Assembly: GCA_963691705.1 (NCBI GenBank)
Contig: OY829538.1
Coordinates: forward strand, 45,969,151-46,033,150
Direction: 5' to 3'
DNA from: Viola odorata
Taxonomy: Eukaryota; Streptophyta; Magnoliopsida; Malpighiales; Violaceae
DNA length: 64,000 nucleotides
In this document: positions 32,591 to 45,209 of the stretch, piece after piece
Layout of the letters: the number at the start of each line of letters is the position of its first letter
Numbering within the stretch: the first letter of the stretch is position 1
The notes under the pieces: generated by a model
Seen by the model: only the letters and a program-made list of their open reading frames with translations
Database searches by the model: none
What the model was told of the DNA's origin: nothing
Translations under genes and position numbers: made by a program

Positions 32591-35500
32591 GGTAAATAAC
32601 GAAGTGTTCGTTGTTAGAAAATCCTAAGAGGAGGACTCTTAGGTAGTGGAGTACAATTCATTGAGGAATTGGAACCACTATATATCCTTGTGTTTTTACA
32701 TTCTATTTCCGCACTCATAATCCTTATATTTTGTGTTAGAATTTTATTTGCCTATTCACCCCCCCTCTAGGTCGTTTATCATAATTGAGCCACGCCATGC
32801 AATCATTATATAGATAACCTTTTGCCTTGCAAAGATTAGCCTTTGGATCAAGAATCTTATGCCATGATTCTAGGTCCCACATGGATTTAATTTATTCCTC
32901 AATATAACACTGAGATTATTTTCTAGTATAATTAGTAACAAATTTCTACCTTGGCTATTTAATCAAAGTGAGATCCGCATGTGCTTTAATTCATTACGTT
33001 AGTATAAAGATTTTTCTACATTAGTTTTTTTTCATTTAAAAAAAGATAAAGATTATTTTTTTGTATATATAAAATTTACATTATCTTTGTTTATCCTTTT
33101 CTCTTGATAATTTGCAATACGTACAAAAATACATCTGACTTTCATGTTTTTAGGAAACTAATTCATGGAGGTATTATCAGCATGTATGTATAATGTAATG
33201 AAATTAAATAAATAAATATAAAAAACTCGAAATTGCTTTTCTCAAACCTTCCATAAATAAAAATAATTTTATAAATAATTTCACAGTTTTTTTCCGCTTT
33301 AATAACAATTTAGTGGTTTAGACTAGAATTAGTTTAGTTGAAAATAATGTGGGATTTATATCGGGTCCAGAGCATTCAGCTTCAAAGACCTAGACAAATG
33401 AGGTTTGAGTGGTTAATCTTCTTATAAAGCAAAGAACTGAGACCACCACAAGCAATTATCTAGCACAAAAACTACATTATAGTTTTAAAGCTATGGAGAA
33501 ACAATAGTTATGAAAGGCAGAATATAAGTGATATACGTATGCTAATTCATACCGATGAATATAATAAACAAATTAGATAGCAAATATCACAGTAGTATAC
33601 AAACTATCACGAGATTCACCACAAACTTTTACCTTTTCCAAATTTTCTACATCCTACAGGTTCACTCCATCCTGACCTTCACTAGCAACATTCTTGCCCA
33701 CAAGAGCTTTACCAGTTTTATTCGATGATTTGTCAAAATGGTGAACCCTTTTTCGTTTATAGACCTTGAAACAACTCTTTGAATCATTGGAACGAGGAGG
33801 AGAAGTAGGGTCGTCCATTTCCATTGTGAACTGTCCTGATATTGGGCAGTGAGGATGAAGATAGGTTTGGTATTCCTCTAAATAAGCGCCAAAAGTAATA
33901 ATAAAATCATTAATTGATTGTACTGTAATATGTACCACTTCCCAGTTTGCAGTTGGGTTGGGGTCTGTGCGGTAGCCAATAGGGGTTTAATTGAGCCACG
34001 CCATGCAATCATTATATAGATAACCTTTTGCCTTGCAAAGATTAGCCTTTGGATCAAGAATCTTATGCCATGATTCTAGGTCCCACATGGATTTAATTTA
34101 TTCCTCAATATAACACTGAGGTTATTTTCTAGTATAATTAGTAACAAATTTCTACCTTGGCTATTTAATCAAAGTGAGATCCGCATGTGCTTTAATTCAT
34201 TACGTTAGTATAAAGATTTTTCTACATTAGTTTTTTTTCATTTAAAAAAAGATAAAGATTATTTTTTTGTATATATAAAATTTACATTATCTTTGTTTAT
34301 CCTTTTCTCTTGATAATTTGCAATACGTACAAAAATACATCTGACTTTCATGTTTTTAGGAAACTAATTCATGGAGGTATTATCAGCATGTATGTATAAT
34401 GTAATGAAATTAAATAAATAAATATAAAAAATTCGGAATTGCTTTTCTCAAACCTTCCATAAATAAAAATAATTTTATAAATAATTTCACAGTTTTTTTC
34501 CGCTTTAATAACAATTTAGTGGTTTAGACTAGAATTAGTTTAGTTGAAAATAATGTGGGATTTATATCGGGTCCAGAGCATTCAGCTTGAAAGACCTAGA
34601 CAAATGAGGTTTGAGTGGTTAATCTTCTTATAAAGCAAAGAACTGAGACCACCACAAGCAATTATCTGGCACAAAAACTACATTATAGTTTTAAAGCTAT
34701 GGAGAAACAATAGTTATGAAAGGCAGAATATAAGTGATATACGTATGCTAATTCATATCGATGAATATAATAAACAAATTAGATAGCAAATATCACAGTA
34801 GTATACAAACTATCACCAGATTCACCACAAACTTTTACCTTTTCTAAATTTTCTACATCCTACAGGTTCACTCCATCCTGAGCTTCACTAGCAACATTCT
34901 TGCCCATAAGACCTTTACCAGTTTTATTCGACAATTTGTCAAAACGGTGAACCCTTTTTCGTTTATAGACCTTGAAACAACTCTTTTAATAATTGGAACG
35001 AGGAGGAGAAGTAGGGTCGTCCGTTTCCATTGCGAACTGTCCTGGTATTGGGCAGTGAGCATGAAGATAGGTTTGGTATTCCTCTAAATAAGCGCCAAAA
35101 GTAATAATAAAATCATTAATTGATTGTACTGTAATATGTACCACTTCCCCAGTTTGCAGTTGGGTTGGGGTCCGTGCGGTAGCCAATAGGGGTTTAATTG
35201 AGCCATGCCATGCAATCATTATATATATAACCTTTCGCCTAGCAAAGATTAGCCTTTGGATCAAGAATCTTATGCCATGATTTCGGGTCCCACATGGATT
35301 TAATTTATTCCTCAGTATAACACTTAGAGTGTTATATTATTTTCTAGTATAATTAATAACAAATTTCTTCCTTAGCTATTTAATCAAAGTGAGATCCGCA
35401 TGTGCTTTAATTCATTACGTTAGTATAACTATTTTTCTACATTATTTTTTTCATTTAAAAAAAGATAAAGATTGTTTCTTTGTATATATAAACTTTACAT

Positions 35501-36994
35501 TATTTATGTTTATCCTTTTCCCTTGATAATTTGCAATACGTACAAAAATACATCTGACTTTCATGTTTGTAGGAAACTAATTCATGGAGGTATTATCAGC
35601 ATGTATGTATAATGTTATGAAATTAAATAAATAATTAAATAAATAAAAATTCGGAATTGCTTTTGTCAAACCTTCCATAAATAAAAATAATTTTATAAAC
35701 AATTTCACTGTTTTTTCCCTTTAATAACAATTTAGTGGTTTAGACTATAATTAGTTTAGTTGAAAAAAATGTGGGATTTAAATCGGGTCCAGAGCATTCA
35801 GCTTGAAAGACCTAGACAAATGAGGTTTGAGTGGTTAATGTCCTTATAAAGCAAAGAACTGAGACCACCACAAGCAATTATCTGGCACAAAAACTACATT
35901 ATAGTTTTAAAGCTATGGAGAAACAATAGTTATGAACGGCAGAATATAAGTGATATACGTATGCTAATTCATGCCGATGAATATAATAAACAAATTAGAT
36001 AGCAAATATCACAATAGTATACAAACTATCACCAGATTCACCACAAACTTTTACCTTTTCCAAATTTTCTACTTCCTACAGGTTCACTCCATCCTGACCT
36101 TCACTAGCAACATTCTTGCCCACAAGACCTTTACCATTTTTATTCGACGATTTGTCAAAACGGTGAACCCTTTTTCGTTTATAGACCTTGAAAAAACTCT
36201 TTGAATCATTGGAACGAGGAGGAGAAGTAGGGTCGTCCGTTTCTCTTGCGAACTGTCCTGGTATTGGGCAGTGAGCATGAAGATAGGTTTGATATTCCTC
36301 TAAATAAGCGCCAAAAGTAATAATAAAATCATTAATTGATTGTACTGTAATATGTACCACTTCCCTAGTTTGCAGTTGGGTTGGGGTCCGTGCGGTAGCC
36401 CAGAGGGGTTTAATTGAGCCATGCCATGCAATCATTATATAGATAACCTCTTGTCTAGCAAAGATTAGCCTTTGGATCAAGAATCTTATGCCATAATTCT
36501 GGGTACCACATGAATTTAATTTATTCCTCAATATAACACTTAGGTTATTTTCTAGTATAATTAGTAACAAATTTCTACCTTGGCTATTTAATCAAAATGA
36601 GATCCGCATGTGCTTTAATTCATTACGTTAGTGTAAAGATTTTTCTACATTATTTTTTTTCATTTAAAAAAAGATAAAGATTGTTTTTTTGTATATATAA
36701 AATTTACATTATCTATGTTTATCCTTTTCTCTTGATAATTTACAATACGTATAAAAATACATCTGACTTTCATGTTTGTAGGAAACTAATTCATGGAGGT
36801 ATTATCAGCTTGTATGTATAATATTATGAAATTAAATAAATAAATAAATAAAAATTCGGAATTGCTTTTGTCAAACCTTCCATAAATAAATATAATTTTA
36901 TAAATAATTTCACTGTTTTTTGCCCTTTAATAACAATTTTGTGGTTTAGACTAGAATTAGTTTAGTTGAAAAAAATGTGGGATTAAATCGGGTC

Positions 36995-37830
36995 CAACTC
37001 AACTAATCTTGAATTTCTTGAAAAAAAAAATTAAAAACTAATGGTGTTGTTGTTTTTTCTTTTTTTATATATACTATTAACTTATTAGTTATTTATTGGT
37101 GATAAAATATTAGCAAAAATTTAGGTTTAAGTTTATTAGTCAAATATTTTTAAGTTTAATTTGCGTCGAGTTTGCATAATAAATGATAGATTGTTTCCAA
37201 CTTATGTAATTTGAATTGAACCTATATATGATTTATATTATTTCAAATTCCCTAAATTGATAATTTATAATGGTTTCAGGTATATTATTCACTGAGTTAA
37301 TTATCATTAGTAAATATGTTAAAAATTGAAATCAACATATTGAATTTTTTCTGTGGATTATTTATATCAAAAAATCTATCCAATTTATCACTTTTCATTG
37401 ATTTATCATTAAATTGATTATCAAAATTTACTGAAATGCCATGGTAAATTTGTATGTTGACCTGACAGTGGAGTTATAAATAATTCTACCTATAAATGAG
37501 TAAGATTTATTTAATTATTTTACCATTAATTTACCATAAAAAATCATTATAAATTCATAAAAAGTAGAAATTTAATAGATATTGACTCTAATAAATAGAA
37601 TTATTTAAAACTAAATTATATATTCTATTAAGGGAAATATATAATTAGTGGACAATTTTTAGGCTATAACACCAATTTTCTTGGTAAATTTTAAAGTTTT
37701 ATATGACCAAGGGTCATTACCCATGCTAATTGCCCTAGATTTTACGTTGAAGGTATGGTCTATTATAAAAAAGTGACCAGGAGAAATGACCATTTAAGCA
37801 AAAATTATGACACGCCCAAAGATTTTGTTG
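36995..37830. other. AT-rich intergenic DNA
   Basis: I see no gene or recognisable element here; the stretch lies between the array edge and the first hAT-like element. Confidence 0.5.
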
Positions 37831-37838
37831 AATTCTAT

Positions 37839-39485
37839 TAGGGTTGGCAATGGAGCGGGTATGGAACGGATAAGGTACTATCCATATCTGTACCCGCAAA
37901 TTTACGGGTAATCCATACCCGCACCCGCACCCGCGCGGAGCGGGTAAAAGGAGACAAATTGTACCCGCGGATACCCGCAAATTTCTTAACACAAATTCTT
38001 GTACGTGCGGGTATTCTTCAGGATTAAAATCAATCCCAACAACAATAATAATAACGACATCCATAAATAGCATATCAAGATCCGAAACCGGTTTTCTAGC
38101 GATTGAGGAAAGAAAGGACGGTTAACCGAAAAGGAAAAAGAGAACAGAGAAATTGAGGTAGAAAGTTGGAACTTACATGGTTATCCTCGATTTCCATGGT
38201 TGTCGTGAATGGATCGTCGGAGATGTGAGTTGGGGTTTGAGAATCGCGAGGGTTGTCCAGTGTCCATAGACGAGAAGAGAAAACACCTTAGCGAGCGAGC
38301 TCTATTCCTCTTATATACGTGGGGAATGATGGATCACCTTTGATCATTAGTCTAATCCCGTTATCAAAGTCTAGGCCCAGCTTGCCATTCTATAATGTTT
38401 TTTTTCTTTTTTCTTTTTTCTTTTTTCTTTTTTCTTCTAGAGGAAGCCATGTCTATAATTAATTAGATAAATGGATTGCTATAATAAAGTAAGTTTTTAA
38501 AATATATATATATATACCGTAGTTGAACCAAATTTATAAATGCATGAAAAAATATCTAATTAAAAGCTAAACAATGTTTGGTACATTATTTAATGATAGC
38601 TCAAGGTATAACAAAAATTTCTATAATAATTAGATAAATGGATAGTTATAATAAAGTTTTTTTTATAAAAAAGGAAAGAACATTGTATTTATAAAAATAT
38701 ATTTTTATTATAAAAAGGTTTCGTTTTATAGGAATTTTAATTTATTTATTTTAAATCTTTATAGGTACTTAATAGGAAAAAATGAATGCATATCGAAAAA
38801 AATAAAGTTGAACGCAAATAGTTAGTGCATATTTTTTTTACGAGGTAGACCGTAATAGTTAATATTATTTAAATAATATGACCAAAAGAGTTGAGGGTTT
38901 TAAGTCGAGTAGGATTCCGAAAGAGAGTACAACTCTTCCCTTACTAATGTTTAATACAACTGTATATTTAAAACTCGAACATAAACCTGTGGTTAAACTA
39001 CAACAACCACGTTTTTATTTTTTTGGGCAAATTAATTTCTATTTGTTTTTTTCAAAAAGAAGTACGAAACGTTATAAAATAACAAAAAGAATTCAATATT
39101 TTGTTACCACGAGAAGAAAGGTTGCATTCCTTGAGCCACAAATCCTACTGACGCTGCATTTACTTTGTTGACCAGATAAGTTATGGGTTTAAATTAGATT
39201 TTTGAAAACCATACGAGCATCGAATTTGATTAACCGTTCAAGGGATATTAGTAGAAAATAATGTAAATTTTGATATTATTGCGGGTATCCATACCCGTAT
39301 TTTGCGGGTATTTAGTGCGGGTATTGGAGCGGGTAAGTACTATCCATACCCGCATCCATACCCGCACTTTACGGGTGCGGGTAAATCCATACTCGCAAAA
39401 TACCCACAAATTACGGGTAATACCCATCCGTAATTGCGGATATCCGGCGGATATCCATACCCGCGGGTGGAAATTGCCAACCCTA
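37839..39485. mobile_element. Non-autonomous hAT-like element 1, with captured exon
   Basis: 1647 bp with ends TAGGGTTGGCAAT / ATTGCCAACCCTA and a perfect 8-bp duplication AATTCTAT at 37831-37838 and 39486-39493. An 8-bp duplication is characteristic of hAT. Both subterminal regions are packed with GCGGGTA/TACCCGC motifs in opposite orientation. There is no transposase ORF. The interior includes a TTTTTTC microsatellite (38395-38436) and, on the minus strand, what looks like a plant promoter and first exon. Confidence 0.85.
38177..38330 (-). pseudogene. Captured gene fragment: promoter, 5' UTR and 7-codon first exon
   Basis: On the minus strand a TATATAAG box at about 38310-38318 is followed by a CT-rich leader, an ATG at 38197 and seven codons (MEIEDNH). 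They end exactly at GTAAGT (rc of 38171-38176), a consensus donor. Nothing beyond the intron's first part is recognisable, so the fragment is cut off. It looks like a host gene start carried by the hAT-like element. The source gene is not recognised. Confidence 0.45.
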
Positions 39486-39493
39486 AATTCTAT

Positions 39494-40710
39494 AATCAAA
39501 CAAAATATGATTCAAATTATCATATTTCTCAAGGGACTCTAGATAATCATGTATAGGGTGGTTACCCTGAAATTTTAATATTGTAATTTTCTTGGTTATC
39601 AATCTAAAATTCTAAGATTTGACCATCAATTCGACTTCATGGTCAAACCTTAGAAGTTGATTCAAATTTTAAATTCAATTTAACATGGTCATTTGGTAAT
39701 CGGAATATAATTTAAGAATTATAAATTATTTTGAAGGGCATATTCAACAGAATGGGCCAACTTAGAATTTTGTCAATTAAATTTTTTTTGATAATACTGG
39801 CTTAATTTTTTTGCTATATGATCATTTTAATTCTAGAACCATTAATCAGAGGCTTATAAATGAAATTTGGTCATTTTCTCAATTTTTTTGTTATCAAATT
39901 TAATAAATTAAAAATTACTTAATTTATATGACAATTAAGTAATTTTTTAAAACAATTTAGGAGTGAAATTTAATTTTTTTCCTATAAATGAGAAAATGAG
40001 AAAAAACTCTATTATCAATTAAGAAGTTGACATGGTCATTTCAAAATTTCTCCAATTTACCTTGAAATGGTCAATCTGACTTATGATACTTCAATACCGT
40101 ATCATTTTACATGTTAATTCAAATTAAATTTCAATTGACCTTCACTAAATGACCATGGCCATGTTTTCAATTAAGAACCGGACCAAGGAGATGATCTTAA
40201 CATTCTTATCGTAAATTTGAGAGATTTTATACTAATTTTCTCAAGTTCAAGAGTCCGGTTCTTAATTGGTTAGAAGTAACATTCAATGACATAGTTATCC
40301 TCTCATACGGTCATTTGAGAGATAACTTAAATGAGAAATATTTTTTAGTGATATAAAAAGCTAATAGTATAAAATTCGATCCCGAATAAAAAAAAATGAT
40401 TCATTGAAATTGTCATAAAAATTTAACGGGTCATTTAAATAAATTTAGAAGAAAAAGACTTTTAAAAAACCGGACTCTGGAATTTTTTATGGGTATAGTT
40501 GAATTTATAATGAGAATGACAAATTAAAATTTCACTCCAAAAATGACGAGTAATTTCATATTGGTCAATTATCACAATTATAGGATTTTAGAGTTGGTCA
40601 TTTTCGATGAGGAATACTTGAGTCATCAAATAAACATGTCGAATTTACCATCATATTCTAGAATAAAATTCAATAAGAGGGTACATGTGGACTGATTAAA
40701 CTACATAATA
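39494..40710. other. AT-rich intergenic DNA with a small inverted repeat
   Basis: No gene is seen. The only structure is a perfect 16-bp inverted repeat, CAATTAAGAACCGGAC at 40168-40183 and its complement at 40253-40268, with a 69-nt loop. Confidence 0.5.
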
Positions 40711-40724
40711 TATTCCATTTTGAT

Positions 40725-41024
40725 TTTTTTTTTTTAATAAGCAGAGGATTTATTAAAAAAAGGTCATGAAGAACATGACAAGAGAACAGAAAACCAGAAC
40801 TAGAGCCTGCCTAAAGAGGCTCAAAAACCAAACCAAAAACATGAAACCACACAACCAGCAAGAACAATACAGAAGAAAGAAACCTAAGCTCACACAATCC
40901 ACATCAGAAGCACTTAGTGCCACCAGAAGGGCCAAGCACGGGGAGCAGCTAGACAACTCAAAAGACGAACACGCCACCAGATGGACCAGCCACGACCACC
41001 GCCAAGATAGATGCGCAGACGACC
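40725..41024 (-). mobile_element. 5'-truncated non-LTR element (LINE 3' end)
   Basis: A 300-bp insertion reads on the minus strand and ends in TTAATAAATCCTCTGCTTATT plus a poly-A tail (poly-T at 40725-40735). It is flanked by a 14-bp duplication, TATTCCATTTTGAT, at 40711-40724 and 41025-41038. A long duplication and poly-A tail mark target-primed reverse transcription. A SINE is the alternative. Confidence 0.75.
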
Positions 41025-41166
41025 TATTCCATTTTGATATTTCTTTATTTTGAACCAAGTCTATAACAAAGTATGAGGAAAATACCTTCTAAAATTAAAA
41101 TTGTTAGAAATTGTCTATAAAACATATAAATATTAAATGACCATACTTTCAATTTCTAATAATTTT

Positions 41167-41256
41167 AAATGAACCTTGGGACAAAATTTAATATCCAATG
41201 GAATACTATATAAATGAACCTTGGGACAAAATTTAATATCCAATGGAATACTATAT
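41167..41256. repeat. 45-bp tandem duplication
   Basis: AAATGAACCTTGGGACAAAA and the following ~25 bp occur twice, at 41167 and 41212, without visible change. It is a recent local duplication in AT-rich DNA (41039-41808), which otherwise shows nothing. Confidence 0.8.
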
Positions 41257-41810
41257 AATACTATATAATTTTAAATAAACAAGACAATATCTACTTTAAT
41301 CCCTGTAGATCGACCCTGTACCTCTATATCCATATTAGAATTAATTAACACAATTAGTACTCTAATGTTAATTTGATCATCATTCTACTATGTCATTCTT
41401 ATAACTAATCGCCGTTTTTATAATCACTTCACTAAATTAATAGTCTAATGTTAGTTTGACCATCACTACACTATATCATTTTCATAATTAATCTTCCATG
41501 TTCAGGATTACTTCTATAAATTAATAGTCTAACTACGTGATACAATAACTATACATCCACTTTAGGATTAATTAGCTAACACAACTAGTAGTCTAATATT
41601 AATTTCACCACATTATACTATGTGATAGTATAACTACAATATTGAACAACTTTCTTTCTCATTGATGTATAAATGTGTATTTATAGAATATACAATCCTA
41701 TTAACTCCGCTAATTTAGGAATATACAAGGCAAGAAAATGATTACAAAAGAATAGGAATTTATGGCAAAATAAATCAATTGAATTGCAGCACAATTGCTG
41801 CTGCTATATA

Positions 41811-42041
41811 CTCCCTCCGGTTTTTATTAAACGACTCTTACTATTTGGGTACGCATATTAAAAAGGCCGGATGACTTATTATTTGACCCAAAAAAATTCC
41901 GTACTTTTTTTCGAACGTAAGTTAATCCTTAAGTACGTCTGAGAAAAATTCAGGGCAAAATTATCTCAAATAAGGAGTCATATGATTTTCTTAAAATGCG
42001 TGCCCAAATAGTAAAAGTCGTTTAAAACAAACCGGAGGGAG
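41811..42041. mobile_element. Stowaway-like MITE
   Basis: 231 bp, ends CTCCCTCCGGTTT / AACCGGAGGGAG, flanked by TA on both sides. TIR and TA duplication fit Stowaway (Tc1/mariner). Long subterminal inverted repeats (TTAAACGACTCTTACTATTTGGG) would fold it into a hairpin. It lies in a GCAGCA-rich low-complexity patch (about 41785-42175). Confidence 0.85.
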
Positions 42042-42043
42042 TA

Positions 42044-43182
42044 GCAGATTTGCTCCTCTATTGTAGCAGAATGTTGTTGCTGATATGCAACAGATTTTCT
42101 GCTAATATGCAGCAGAATTGCTGCTGTTCAGTTGCAGCAGAATTGCTACCACTTTGCAGCTACATTTCTAGAACTTGCCAATAAAAGAAAAGCGTTATTT
42201 TGGAGTTTTTTAGTTAAGTTCCTCACTACTTTCTTTCTCTTTTAGCCTGACTGCAACCTGCAAGAACCCTTTATGCCTTCCACATTCAACTGTTGTAGTT
42301 GTTGTATAAAGAGAAGAGATAAGTTATGCACTCATACATTAAACAAAATAGTAGTAGGAGTTTTTGTCAGCATGGATCAATTCCAGTCAAACAACAACCT
42401 CTCTTTCGCTCTTCCTCATTCTGTTATTATCTTGAGAAAAATGGGCAGTTCTCAAACTTGCTTCTTTTGCTATAGAAATAGGCAACTAATCATTCCCTTG
42501 ATGCTCTTTTTGATCTCATAATTAACCCTTATGAAATCCATTGCTGAAGGTAAGTTACTACATAGGAAAATTTAATATTTTAAGGTATTTTGCTGTAGGA
42601 GAATTGAAGAAATAAAGCATGACTTTTTTGAAAATAAATCAATCCATTCCACTGTCAGTGTCAGTTATGTGCAGTAGTAGATTAATGTGTGAACTATGTT
42701 GCTCTCTTTTTCCTTTTCCTTTGAATGTTATGTATATTTGACAAGCATTGATGATTAACAGTCAAAGGAAATGCATTAATATTGGGCTCTGTTAATAAAC
42801 CTTGTTTCGTCTCATATGTAATTGTAGATGTCTGTACTGAGGTTAATGTGCAAGCAATTACTCCCTCTGGTGCTGATTAAATTTCATTCTGGCTCCCAAA
42901 AGCAGGTGCCGATTAAACGTCGTTCTTGGTCCCCCAGGCTGGAGAAGACGAGGGTGCCCCTGCCTGCGCTGGTGACGACGACGACGACTTCGACTTTGGG
43001 TTCGGCTTCGACTACTGACATCGATTCCCTCTTTTTGTGTTTGAATCTGAAATTTGCGGGGGAACGGAAGCTTCTCCCTATTAATACCAGAAGCACGAAT
43101 GAGGTCAGAATCACAAAATTCCATCTTCAATTTCAGTTTTAATTTCATTGCAAATCTGTACTTTTAATTTCTACTTTTTCAA
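42044..43182. other. No supported gene; possible 5' region of the next ORF
   Basis: A GCAGCA-rich patch ends near 42175. Around 42828-43148 there are frames over a GAC-repeat, coding for Asp-rich peptide in one frame, but they hold stops and no clear start. They could be leftover exon sequence of the ORF that follows. Confidence 0.3.
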
Positions 43183-43764
43183 ATGGAGGGTGTTGATTTC
43201 TGGGATGATTCCCAGGATGATAGTTGCGTGCAATTTCATCCGCTTATGGGTATGTTCGTAATGGATTCAATTGGAGCCCCTGGGGGTGAGGATGATGTCT
43301 TCGCGGTGGCGGAGGTCGAAGGTGATGTAGTCGCGGAGACGGGGGTTGGAGATGATGTCAGCCCGGTGGCTGTTGCGGCGGATGCAATCTGTGAAATGGA
43401 TGTCATTGTGGCAGATACCTACGAAAGTGAAGACGACGTCGTGTTTGAAGAGATGGTGGTTGTGTCCGAGGAATAAATGGCGGCCCGTATGACTGTTTTG
43501 GAAGCGGAGGAGGTTTCGTGCTCTCTTGCCAGTGAAGAAGATGAGCATCTCGACTTCAATCATGGGCGTCCAAAGAAGTATAAAATTCCTGATTTAAATC
43601 TACCTTCCACTGAGGATTTAATGCATACATCAGAAGTAAATGTGGATATGGATTTCGATCTTAATAAGTTGCTAATCCGAGGTTTGTTTCGCCCTAAAGA
43701 TGACCCACTCTATGAAGAGAGTTTCATCCAAATGTTACGTATTCTTCTCCCTGATTACTACTGA
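43183..43764 (+). pseudogene. Acidic hypothetical protein with a DLNLP motif, split by an in-frame TAA
   Basis: One frame runs 43183-43764, broken only by TAA at 43474-43476 and followed at once by ATG. The first 97 codons are highly acidic (many DD/EE). The next 95 contain KIPDLNLPS at about 43582-43608, which matches the DLNxxP form of the plant EAR repression motif, and end ILLPDYY. I do not recognise the protein. It may be a broken nuclear regulator or two small ORFs. The EAR match is short and could be chance. Confidence 0.4.
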
Positions 43765-44739
43765 ATATATTAGGATGTTGGTTGTAGACATAATGGTGTT
43801 GACTTTTGGATGGCCATTTTTTGCTATATTACTGTTTTTGGTAGACTGAATGTTGTTTTCTGTTTGGATGCCCACCTTCTTCAATGTAGTAGGGTGTTTA
43901 TGGTAGGATGTTGGATTTAGGATGGCCAGCTTTTGCCATCCATTTTGGGAATACTGTGAAACTCATGATGTATATTATTCCTCTAGTTAATGAATTGATA
44001 TTGGCTATCTCATTGTGTTCCCATTAAGGTTGTTTACACTTTTTTTCTTCAATGGTTAAAGTGTATGTTTTTCTTGAATGGTCCCTATTTTAGCCTGTTT
44101 AATTCAGTTGCGTTGATGCCCTATTTTTTCATCTGTTCCACTTTTATGAGTTCTGCATTATTGGTTTGGTTTGCATATGGAATTGTATGAGCAGAAGCAA
44201 CTATATTGAGAACGAACTCTATTTCATTTGCTCTGTGGTGCATCACTTGTTTGCAATACTTGCTATTCCTTGTTCATAAACCTTCATTTTATGTGCTTTG
44301 AATGCTTGGATGGTGCAAAGATAGGCACCTGGAATGATAATTATGAATGCCTATTGATGGATTACAAATTGGAAATAATTGTTGCGGATTATTGTATTTT
44401 CAATAACAGTTCCCCCATCCCTATTGACGATTTGACCATTCAATGATCTATAAATGAGCTAGTGCAGGGGCTTGCCCTAGATAACTCTGCACATTTTAGA
44501 CTTGTCGTTGGATTTCCATTTACTACTAGAGTCAGCCTTTTAGATTCTCAAAGTGATGCAATGTTTAGAGTAATGGTATAGTGCAGTTTGTGTGTATCTT
44601 TGATAAATGGTTTGGTTTGGATGCAATGGTTTGGTTTGTGTATTGCTTGACACTTTGGCCATATCAACTGTTTGGTTGACAACCTCCTTTCCTTTAATGC
44701 ACCTTATCACATAACCTCAGGTAACCCAACTGAACCTCC
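43765..44739. other. No supported gene
   Basis: Ordinary AT-rich plant intergenic sequence. A 72-codon frame at 44228-44446 has no supporting signal. Confidence 0.45.
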
Positions 44740-44748
44740 TATAAATAC
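44740..44748 (+). promoter_or_regulatory. TATA box upstream of the disrupted gene
   Basis: CTATAAATA lies ~115 bp before the ATG at 44858, followed by a CT-rich leader and a TGTGCAG acceptor-like site ending at 44847. Confidence 0.45.
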
Positions 44749-44857
44749 CAGCCTCCTTTAACCTAATTTTCTTCATCCCTAAACTGACTCTTCTCTTCTG
44801 TTGTTTGCTGCTTATCTCCTTTGCTCTTTTAAGCTTTCTCTGTGCAGGTAGAGAATA

Positions 44858-45209
44858 ATGGATCGTGAGAGGAAGGTAGAGATCCACAATGCTGCAGGCC
44901 TCTTCTCATCTCATCTGGACATGGACATCGTGCAGCTGGAGAACAGGATTCTTCAGACCAACCATGACATGGAAGAGTTTAATGAGTATCCGGAGGACAT
45001 GAAGGCTAGGAAGGATGAGGTATACGAAGATGATGAGCATAAGGGGCGGGCACTAACTGCAATCAAATCATACAGCGAGGTTATCAACCATCTTAACCTC
45101 TACATTGCTCACATGAACCAAAAGAGAGAGGGGTTCAACCTGGCTCTTAATAGTGCAAGGCTTGCTTCTGCTGAATTGAATCTCTTTGCTAATGCCATTC
45201 CAGGCATCC
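44858..45209 (+). pseudogene. Hypothetical plant protein, 3' end lost to an LTR insertion
   Basis: About 117 codons from ATG 44858, starting MDRERKVEIHNAAGLF. The protein is charged and mostly helical (Glu/Asp/Lys/Asn-rich), with no signal peptide and no family I recognise. The good coding pattern ends at about 45209, where an LTR begins (TGATACG). The frame then runs on by chance into retroelement sequence until 45742. A TATA box and leader in front suggest a once-functional gene; the missing downstream part is not seen after the LTR. Confidence 0.45.

Larger units (their letters stand above)
31494..32781 (+). mobile_element. Solo LTR (1288 bp), probably Ty1/copia SIRE/Maximus type
   Basis: The insertion begins TGTTAGCCC and ends TTTATCA, flanked by TAATT at 31489-31493 and 32782-32786. 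Removing it and one duplicate restores the monomer. A TATA box CTATAAATAC is at 32058-32067. The end TTCACCCCCCCTCTAGG is a tail I associate with SIRE/Maximus-like Copia LTRs, so family is a moderate-confidence call. No internal region is present, so it is a product of LTR-LTR recombination. Two internal repeat blocks are listed separately. Confidence 0.85.
29207..36994. repeat. Tandem array, right block, ending in diverged monomers
   Basis: The array resumes in mid-monomer. Marker ATGs are at 29850, 31056, 33555, 34761 and 35977; the 31056-33555 gap equals 1206 plus the 1293-bp solo-LTR insertion with its duplicate. The first monomers are type C. The last two (from about 34760) carry many private changes, e.g. 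a CTTAGAGTGTTATATTATTT variant near 35330. The array stops inside a monomer at about 36994 (AAATCGGGTCCA then unrelated DNA). Confidence 0.92.

Noticed and set aside
1..36994. CRISPR array
   Set aside because: The repeats are 1.2 kb with no short repeat-spacer structure, and the genome is a plant's.
38878..39171. 97-codon ORF in hAT-like element 1
   Set aside because: No transposase-like residues; AT-rich chance frame.
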